DNA of 64,000 bases from Paracandidimonas soli (GTDB taxonomy: Bacteria > Pseudomonadota > Gammaproteobacteria > Burkholderiales > Burkholderiaceae_B): assembly GCF_004342005.1 (NCBI RefSeq), contig NZ_SMBX01000001.1, forward strand, positions 558,001 through 622,000, read 5' to 3'. A program made the position numbers and the translations under genes. Shown piece after piece: positions 59,461 through 64,000 of the stretch; the first letter of the stretch is position 1; each line of letters begins with the position of its first letter. The notes beneath the pieces are model-generated. The model saw only the letters and a program-made list of their open reading frames with translations. It had not been told where the DNA came from and did no database searches.

Positions 59461-59588
59461 GTACTTTTCTTCTGACCGCCTATATTCTGGTTTGGCCGCT
59501 GGTTTCGGCAGTGCTTCTGGCTGTACTGTGCATCGCGTTGTGGCGCGACGCACGCGAGGCAAAGCGCCTTGGGCAGGACTTGGTTTGA
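59457..59588 (+). CDS. Small single-helix transporter subunit, 43 residues
   Basis: The ATG overlaps the symporter TGA (ATGA), and GGAAGGAGCGAAATC gives a strong ribosome site. The peptide MSTFLLTAYILVWPLVSAVL then LAVLCIALWRDAREAKRLGQ DLV has one long hydrophobic helix (residues about 4-29) and a charged cytoplasmic tail. It matches the type of 'transporter small subunit' genes known to follow SSS-family symporters. Probably needed for stability or activity of the symporter. Confidence 0.85.
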   Translation: MSTFLLTAYILVWPLVSAVLLAVLCIALWRDAREAKRLGQDLV

Positions 59589-59634
59589 CAAAAGTAGGCG
59601 TTTTAGCCCATAATGATGGGCTTGAGTTTATCGT

Positions 59635-59710
59635 GGGGTGATAGCTCAGTCGGTAGAGCACCGGACTTTTAATCCGTTGGTCCTGGGTTCGAGTCCCAGT
59701 CACCCCACCA
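59635..59710 (+). tRNA. tRNA-Lys (anticodon TTT)
   Basis: 76 nt with encoded CCA. Acceptor GGGGTGA / TCACCCC, D-arm AGCTCAGTCGGTAGAGC, anticodon stem CCGGA / TCCG with loop CTTTTAA (anticodon TTT at 59668-59670), T-arm CTGGGTTCGAGTCCCAG. Solo tRNA. Confidence 0.97.
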
Positions 59711-59731
59711 GAAAACTCAATGAAATCAAGC

Positions 59732-59766
59732 AAAAAGCGCAGCCATACTGGTTGCGCTTTTTGTTT
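59732..59766 (+). terminator. Intrinsic terminator of tRNA-Lys
   Basis: AAAAAGCGCA and TGCGCTTTTT arms, extended inward by AGCC/GGTT pairing to a 5-base loop; T-rich tail TTTTTGTTTTT. Confidence 0.92.
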
Positions 59767-59776
59767 TTGCGGTCAA

Positions 59777-59812
59777 ATATTAGACAGTGTCTAATATCCA
59801 GTAGTGCTGGAT
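59777..59812. promoter_or_regulatory. Two palindromes upstream of the truncated DUF1185 gene
   Basis: ATATTAGACA and its exact complement with one central G (59777-59797), directly followed by ATCCAG-TAGTG-CTGGAT (59796-59812). The 21-bp palindrome fits a GntR- or similar dimeric regulator site and may be a remnant of the lost promoter of the DUF1185 gene. Confidence 0.45.
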
Positions 59813-59837
59813 ACCCATTACTTGAAAAGGGATGAAT

Positions 59838-60327
59838 AGCGAAATTTTCTCTGAACCTAGATTTTGCAGACCAGGTCTTCGGAAAAGCTCACGCTGTCGC
59901 CAACCGCTGCGTCGGGGCCGCAGGAAATCGGCGGCTGCGCTTTATAGCCGATTGCCCGCTGCAAGTCTGCAAGAAGCTGTTAAATGTTGAGTCCATTTAC
60001 GTGGGGCTGAATGGCGAGATGGTGCACGGGGCCATTTGGCACGAGGCGGGAGATTGGTCTATGCGCGCCGCGCTGCCTAGGGCTAAGTCCATCGTGCCAG
60101 CAGCCAAAGTCGTTTCGTCCGTAGGCGCCCGTCTGCAGATTCCCTTGCACCATATTGAAGCCTGCTACATAAGAAGCCACTTCAGTACCATGGACGTGGG
60201 TGCTATCGAAAGTCCTCGTCCAGATGAACTGCTCTATGCCTTGGTGGTTTCCACGGGATCGCGCATACATGAGCGTTTGGGCGGCCTGCGCGCGAATGCT
60301 ATTTCAGTCGGCGACGGCCAGCGCTAA
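59838..60327 (+). pseudogene. Amino acid synthesis family (DUF1185) gene, 5'-truncated
   Basis: The frame ends in a clear DUF1185 C-terminal half: GLNGEMVHGAIWHEAGDWSM, RAKSIVPAAKVVSSVGARLQ, IPLHHIEACYIRSHFSTMDV and SRIHERLGGLRANAISVGDG. The family is about 190-200 residues; only about the last 150 remain, the frame opens after a stop at 59835 and has no ATG near its start. Codons 1-50 already look decayed. Position between tRNA-Lys and an IS66 element suggests loss of the 5' part by rearrangement. DUF1185 proteins are linked to amino-acid metabolism in annotations but have no proven activity. Confidence 0.7.
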
Positions 60328-60490
60328 TCCTGAGAGTGGAGGCTCTACGAATTACCTTATTGCGTAAGAGTAAGGTGCTTGACCGCAACGGCCTGCCTGG
60401 ACGGCATATTGGAAAGTGGAGGAGCTTTGCCGTTGAAGCAGACTGATTTGGTGCCCGTTCCGGCCGTGCGCTTTTCGGAGGCCTCCGATT

Positions 60491-60498
60491 TCGTTATT
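60491..60498 (+). repeat. Left target-site repeat of the IS66 element
   Basis: TCGTTATT directly before the left inverted repeat. It matches TCGCTATT at 63208-63215 at seven of eight positions. Confidence 0.65.
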
Positions 60499-60580
60499 GT
60501 AAGCGTCATGTGAAGGCCGCCTAGTCGCGACGGCTGAATCAGTTCAAAGTGGTGCCCACCAAAAAGTAGTGGGGATCACA

Positions 60581-60979
60581 ATGTCTACAAGTGAAGTGCG
60601 GGTCTCAAACCGCAAGGGTCGACCCAACTATCCACTTGCCTACAAGCGTGAGGTGGCGATGGCGGCGTGCGCACCGGATGTTTCGGTCGCGAAGGTGGCC
60701 CTGGCCCATGGGCTGAACACCAATATGGTGTTCAAGTGGCGACGGGAGCTGCGTGCCGGCTTGCTGGGCAGCACCGATGGCTGTGCACTGGTGCCGGTGA
60801 CGTTGCCGCCGGCAGGCGCAATAAAGGCCAGTGACCAGAGCGAGCCGGAATCGGTCGATAGTACGCTGAAAATGGATAGCCGCATCGAGATCGAACTGAA
60901 CGGGGCGTGCGTGCGGGTGCACGGCAAGGTGGATCCGATCCAGTTGCGTCTGGTCCTACGTTGTCTGATGCCGGTATGA
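60581..60979 (+). CDS. tnpA: IS66 accessory protein TnpA (HTH)
   Basis: A 132-residue IS66 OrfA. Start at 60581 (MSTSEVRV) follows GTGGGGATCAC. N-terminal HTH: YKREVAMAACAPDVSVAKVA, HGLNTNMVFKWRRELRAG. Basic DNA-binding protein required with TnpB for transposition. Stop overlaps the tnpB start by four bases. Confidence 0.9.
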   Translation: MSTSEVRVSNRKGRPNYPLAYKREVAMAACAPDVSVAKVALAHGLNTNMVFKWRRELRAGLLGSTDGCALVPVTLPPAGAIKASDQSEPESVDSTLKMDSRIEIELNGACVRVHGKVDPIQLRLVLRCLMPV

Positions 60980-61323
60980 TCGCGCCACCCTCAGGTACAC
61001 GCGTCTGGCTTGCCGCAGGCGTGACTGACATGCGTCGCGGCATGAATGGACTGGCAGCACTCATACAAACTACGCTGGAACACGATCCGTTCTCGGGTCA
61101 TGTTTTTATCTTCCGTGGCCGGCGTGGTGATCTGGTCAAGCTGCTGTGGTGGAGCGGCGACGGGATGAACCTATACGCCAAGCGGTTGGAGCGTGGTCGC
61201 TTCGTCTGGCCGCAAGCCCAAGACGGCAGTGTGCATTTGACGGGCGCGCAACTATCGATGTTGCTCGAAGGCATTGACTGGCGCCGTCCAGAGCGCACCT
61301 GGCAGCCAACCAGGGCAGCCTAG
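60976..61323 (+). CDS. tnpB: IS66 accessory protein TnpB (IS66 Orf2)
   Basis: A 115-residue protein. Start at 60976 overlaps the tnpA stop (ATGA). Highly typical pattern: GTRVWLAAGVTDMRRGMNGL, FSGHVFIFRGRRGDLVKLLW, DGMNLYAKRLERGRFVWP. Function in transposition is accessory and not well defined. Confidence 0.95.
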   Translation: MIAPPSGTRVWLAAGVTDMRRGMNGLAALIQTTLEHDPFSGHVFIFRGRRGDLVKLLWWSGDGMNLYAKRLERGRFVWPQAQDGSVHLTGAQLSMLLEGIDWRRPERTWQPTRAA

Positions 61324-61380
61324 GCATAGACCGGTACAAAGCTATTTCCACGGTAAGCGCCTTACTTTATACTGGCGCGC

Positions 61381-62919
61381 ATGCCCGCCACCGCCTTACC
61401 CAACGACATCGATACGCTCAAGCGCATGCTGGTCTCGCGCGATGAGACCATTGCCAAGTTGGTGGCGGAAATTGCCCGTCTGAAGCGCTGGCAATATGGG
61501 CGCTCTTCAGAGCGCATGAGCGAACTGATGGATCAGTTGCAATTGGCGCTGGGTGATCTCCCCGAAACTGCCGACGAATCATTGCTCGTCGCTGAGGCAC
61601 CCGCTGATACCTCGCCGACGCAGCCGTCTAATAACATCACCGTCTTGCGTCGCCGGCCTCGCGCCTTCCCCACACACCTGCCGCGCGAAACGATTGTTCA
61701 TGCCCCCACAGCGTGCGGGTGCCCGCACTGTGGTGGCCAACTGCGCACGCTGGGCGAGGACATCAGCGAAACGCTTGACTACGTGCCGGGCTACTTCAAG
61801 GTGCACCGACATGTGCGGCCCAAGCTTGCGTGCCGGACCTGCTCTCATATCGAACAAGTACCTGCGCCTTCGCGCCCGATCACACGCGGCATGGCCGATG
61901 CCGGCTTGCTTGCGCAGGTGGTTGTGGCCAAGTATGCCGATCACACCCCCCTGTACCGGCAGGAGCAAATCTATCGTCGTGCCGGCGTTCAGCTGGAGCG
62001 TGCCACGCTGGCCGCATGGGTACGGGAATCGAGCTGTTTACTGGAACCTTTAAGCAACGCGCTGGGCCCTTACGTACGCCAGGCCGAGAAGATCCACACA
62101 GACGATACGCCCGTGCCGGTTCTTGATCCGGGGCGGGGTAAAACTCGCACCGGGCGGCTGTGGACCTATGTGCGTGATGATCGACCGGCCGGCAGCCGCG
62201 CTCCGCCTGCGGTCTGGTATCAGTACTCGCCGGATCGCAAAAGCGAACGACCTCAAAAACACTTGCAAGGCTTTAGCGGCATCCTGCAAGCAGACGCCTA
62301 TATTGGCTATGGTGCTCTGTACCGTGGCGGGCAGATCGTGGAGGCGGGCTGCTGGGCGCATGCCCGGCGCAAATTCTATGACCTGTTCAAACATGAGCCT
62401 TCGCCCATCGCACAAGAGGCATTAGCCCGCATTGGCGCCTTGTACGCTATTGAACGGGAGATCCGAGGTTGTGCCGTGGCGCTTCGCCAATCGGCTCGCC
62501 AACAGCAGGCCGCGCCGCTGCTGGTCAGTCTAAAGGACTGGCTGGAGCAAGTGCTCGCGACGGTCTCGGTTAAATCCGAACTGGCCAAGGCGATCAAATA
62601 TACGCTCGGGCATTGGGCGGCACTGACCCGTTATTGCGATGATGGACGCATCGAGATCGACAACAATACGGCCGAGCGCTCGATTCGCCCGTTGGTTCTT
62701 GGCCGGCGTAATTATTTATTTGCCGGCTCCGATGGCGGTGGGCACAGCGCGGCGGTAATCTATAGCTTGATCAGCACGGCGCGGCTCAACGACGTGGAGC
62801 CCTTCGCCTATCTGCGCGCCGTGTTCGAGCGCATCGCTGACCATCCAATCAATCAAATCGACGAGTTGTTGCCGTGGCGTCTGGACCTGCTAAACGAAAG
62901 CCTGCCCAAGGCGGCGTAA
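61381..62919 (+). CDS. tnpC: IS66 transposase TnpC
   Basis: A 512-residue DDE transposase. N-terminal leucine-zipper-like helix and LKRWQYGRSSERMSE, zinc-finger motif CGCPHCGGQ ... CRTCSHIEQ, catalytic acidic residues in HTDDTPVPV, LQADAYIGYG and IDNNTAERSIRPLVLGRRNY, and a C-terminal IS66 domain (ISTARLNDVEPFAYLRAVFE). Intact, with no frameshift or stop. Confidence 0.97.
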   Translation: MPATALPNDIDTLKRMLVSRDETIAKLVAEIARLKRWQYGRSSERMSELMDQLQLALGDLPETADESLLVAEAPADTSPTQPSNNITVLRRRPRAFPTHLPRETIVHAPTACGCPHCGGQLRTLGEDISETLDYVPGYFKVHRHVRPKLACRTCSHIEQVPAPSRPITRGMADAGLLAQVVVAKYADHTPLYRQEQIYRRAGVQLERATLAAWVRESSCLLEPLSNALGPYVRQAEKIHTDDTPVPVLDPGRGKTRTGRLWTYVRDDRPAGSRAPPAVWYQYSPDRKSERPQKHLQGFSGILQADAYIGYGALYRGGQIVEAGCWAHARRKFYDLFKHEPSPIAQEALARIGALYAIEREIRGCAVALRQSARQQQAAPLLVSLKDWLEQVLATVSVKSELAKAIKYTLGHWAALTRYCDDGRIEIDNNTAERSIRPLVLGRRNYLFAGSDGGGHSAAVIYSLISTARLNDVEPFAYLRAVFERIADHPINQIDELLPWRLDLLNESLPKAA

Positions 62920-62972
62920 ATACCTCTGATCATCGGCATATTGATGCGCTGATCAAGGGTGAGGGCCATGTC

Positions 62973-63167
62973 ATGATTGGGGCGATCCAGCCGGTGCGTA
63001 ATGCCGCAGTCGCCTATGATGGCAAACAAGCCGTGGCCATGCTGCGTTACCGGCCAAATGAACCTCTGAGCTCAATCTTAAAACGACTTGATACCGCCAT
63101 TGCCACCGCCCAAGCCAGCGGCGAGCGTGTCGATGAGTGGAATCAGCCTGGCGTGAACTGGACCTAA
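62973..63167 (+). CDS. Small IS66-associated ORF downstream of tnpC
   Basis: A 64-residue frame after tnpC, inside the element. GAGGGCCATGTC gives a ribosome site before the ATG at 62973; the same frame is open further up through HRHIDALIKGEGHV. Sequence such as YDGKQAVAMLRYRPNEPLSS and ILKRLDTAIATAQASG recurs as a hypothetical ORF in this position in IS66 members. Not a known transposition protein; function unknown. Confidence 0.6.
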   Translation: MIGAIQPVRNAAVAYDGKQAVAMLRYRPNEPLSSILKRLDTAIATAQASGERVDEWNQPGVNWT

Positions 63168-63207
63168 GCTATCTAGGTCGTCAAGACGGCCTTGGAATGA
63201 CGCTTAC

Positions 63208-63215
63208 TCGCTATT
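63208..63215 (+). repeat. Right target-site repeat of the IS66 element
   Basis: TCGCTATT, matching TCGTTATT on the left side at seven of eight bases. Confidence 0.65.
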
Positions 63216-63263
63216 GCAAGTTGTGATGATTTGTCGTTATAAATTGGATCCATCATTTTATCC

Positions 63264-63269
63264 TATAAT
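63264..63269 (+). promoter_or_regulatory. -10 element upstream of the FAD oxidoreductase
   Basis: A perfect TATAAT, 44 bases before the ATG at 63314; the region from 63220 is AT-rich. No convincing -35 at standard spacing. Confidence 0.45.
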
Positions 63270-63313
63270 ACTATGCCACCACTGGATGGCGGTAACTCTG
63301 AAGAGGAAATGAA

Positions 63314-64000
63314 ATGGCGGATGTGATCATTATTGGCGGCGGCGCTATTGGCGCCAGTATCGCGTTGTTCTGCAAACAGAAAGAGCCTTCGCTGCGTGTC
63401 ACCGTGATCGAACCTGATCCATTCAGCGATTTGGCCTCGTCCGCCACCTCCGGCTCCGGCGGCTCGCGCCGCCTGTTCTTCTGTCCGGAAAATATCGCCA
63501 TGTCCAACTTCAGCATCGAATACATGCAGTCGCTGGATGCCTCGGCGGAATCGCCATTTGCCGGGGTTGACTGGCATTCTCGCGGCTATCTTTTCATCGT
63601 TCCACCCAAGGGCATCGAGTTGCTCGAGTCCAATCTCGAGATCCAGCACTCCATGGGTGTGGAAGCATCGTTGTTCACGCCTGAACAGATCCAGGAGCGC
63701 TTTCCAATGATGCGTGTCGACGATCTGGGTGCGGGCGTATTCTCGCCACGGGATGGCTGGTTCAATGCTCAAAAGTATTGGGCTCTAATGGTGCAAAAGG
63801 CGCGCGATGCAGGTGTGGAGTTTGTGCAGGATGCCGTGGTCGGTTTCGATGAAGGCGAGCGTCTTGTAACGGCTGCCAAGCTGCGCTCGGGGCGGAGCTT
63901 GCGTGCCGATTTCTTTGTCAATGCTGCCGGTCCGTGGGCGCAGCAAATAAGCCAGATGATTGGGATGCCGCTACCCATCAATCCGATGGTGCGCTACGAG
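63314..64000 (+). CDS. FAD-dependent oxidoreductase, DAO family (3' end outside window)
   Basis: Open to the window edge, 229 codons visible. AGAGGAAATGAA gives the ribosome site. N-terminal dinucleotide-binding motif VIIIGGGAIGASIALF; second motif TVIEPDPFSDLASSATSGSGGSRR; typical DAO blocks SRGYLFIVPPKGIELLES, FSPRDGWFNAQKYWALMVQK, GVEFVQDAVVGF and FFVNAAGPWAQQISQMIG. Substrate is likely an amine or D-amino acid (sarcosine-oxidase or glycine-oxidase-like). It lies just beyond the IS66 element. Confidence 0.92.
   Translation, partial: MADVIIIGGGAIGASIALFCKQKEPSLRVTVIEPDPFSDLASSATSGSGGSRRLFFCPENIAMSNFSIEYMQSLDASAESPFAGVDWHSRGYLFIVPPKGIELLESNLEIQHSMGVEASLFTPEQIQERFPMMRVDDLGAGVFSPRDGWFNAQKYWALMVQKARDAGVEFVQDAVVGFDEGERLVTAAKLRSGRSLRADFFVNAAGPWAQQISQMIGMPLPINPMVRYE

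Larger units (their letters stand above)
60499..63207 (+). mobile_element. IS66-family insertion sequence, complete
   Basis: 2709 bp. The left end begins GTAAGCGTCATGTGAAGG; the right end, read inward on the minus strand, begins GTAAGCGTCATTCCAAGG, so the inverted repeats match over about 20 bp with few changes. Flanks TCGTTATT and TCGCTATT give an imperfect 8-bp target duplication, as expected for IS66. It carries tnpA-like, tnpB, tnpC and a small fourth ORF, all intact, so the element may still be active. Flanked by the truncated DUF1185 gene and the FAD oxidoreductase gene. Confidence 0.93.

Noticed and set aside
59834-59992. Short ORF starting with the ATG at 59834 after AAAAGGG
   Set aside because: It is out of frame with the DUF1185 remnant, ends within 53 codons and has shadow-like Arg-rich composition; probably chance.
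60433-60498. Start of a gene interrupted by IS66 (TTG after GGAGGAG, frame into the left flank)
   Set aside because: Rejoining across the target repeat gives a stop after about 29 codons, so there is no good evidence for an interrupted gene.

Overview
The window looks like chromosomal DNA from a GC-rich beta-proteobacterium, most likely Alcaligenaceae (Bordetella / Achromobacter / Kerstersia / Pusillimonas type). Support comes from a Bug-type tricarboxylate-transport binding protein, many LysR regulators next to catabolic genes, beta-proteobacterial style MetH, CarAB, LipA and LptG, and a dispersed GC-rich intergenic repeat present four times here. Species cannot be fixed from the sequence alone.

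Layout. 1-1.8 kb: 5' part of a BtuB-like TonB-dependent receptor (minus strand) under a cobalamin riboswitch, then a previously uncalled 45-residue ORF with a near-consensus promoter. 1.8-5.6 kb: B12-dependent methionine synthase metH. 5.6-14 kb: an XRE regulator, an orphan TRAP binding protein, a three-lipoprotein operon (CsgG / DUF4810 / DUF799), apaH, lptG, lipA and a LysR regulator. 14-19 kb: L-serine dehydratase, then a denitrification patch (nirV-like gene, Crp/Fnr regulator, nirK) with matching TTTG-N8-CAAA boxes upstream of nirV and nirK. 19-27 kb: catabolic genes (Bug protein, IlvD/Edd dehydratase, LysR, DapA-like lyase), a MocR regulator and a LysE exporter. 27-32 kb: AcoR-type sigma-54 activator divergent from aldehyde and alcohol dehydrogenase genes, with a sigma-54 promoter. 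32-36 kb: two pirins, a LysR regulator, and a deletion scar joining a headless LysR gene to a coiled-coil ORF. 36-41.6 kb: transaldolase, carA, carB.

41.7-55.1 kb is the most unusual part: twelve minus-strand genes, mostly joined by 4-base ATGA overlaps. They encode a Tat-exported NMT1/THI5-type binding protein, a RutB-like hydrolase, a three-subunit molybdenum hydroxylase, a fusion of a CoxG/SRPBCC domain with an ABC permease, an ABC ATPase, a FadR-type GntR regulator, an amidohydrolase, a PuuE-like deacetylase-fold hydrolase, an M20 amidohydrolase and a D-threonine-aldolase-type lyase. This reads as one uptake, hydroxylation, ring-opening and carbamoyl-hydrolysis pathway for a nitrogen heterocycle. 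Upstream lie three GTATACGGA repeats exactly 18 bp apart, a likely operator. The substrate is unknown.

55.4-60.3 kb: a phosphoribosyltransferase, a formamidase-like hydrolase, tandem copies of the dispersed repeat, a sodium:solute symporter with a 43-residue small subunit, tRNA-Lys(TTT), and a 5'-truncated DUF1185 gene. 60.5-63.2 kb is a complete IS66-family element with matching ends and imperfect 8-bp target repeats. The window ends inside an FAD-dependent oxidoreductase gene.
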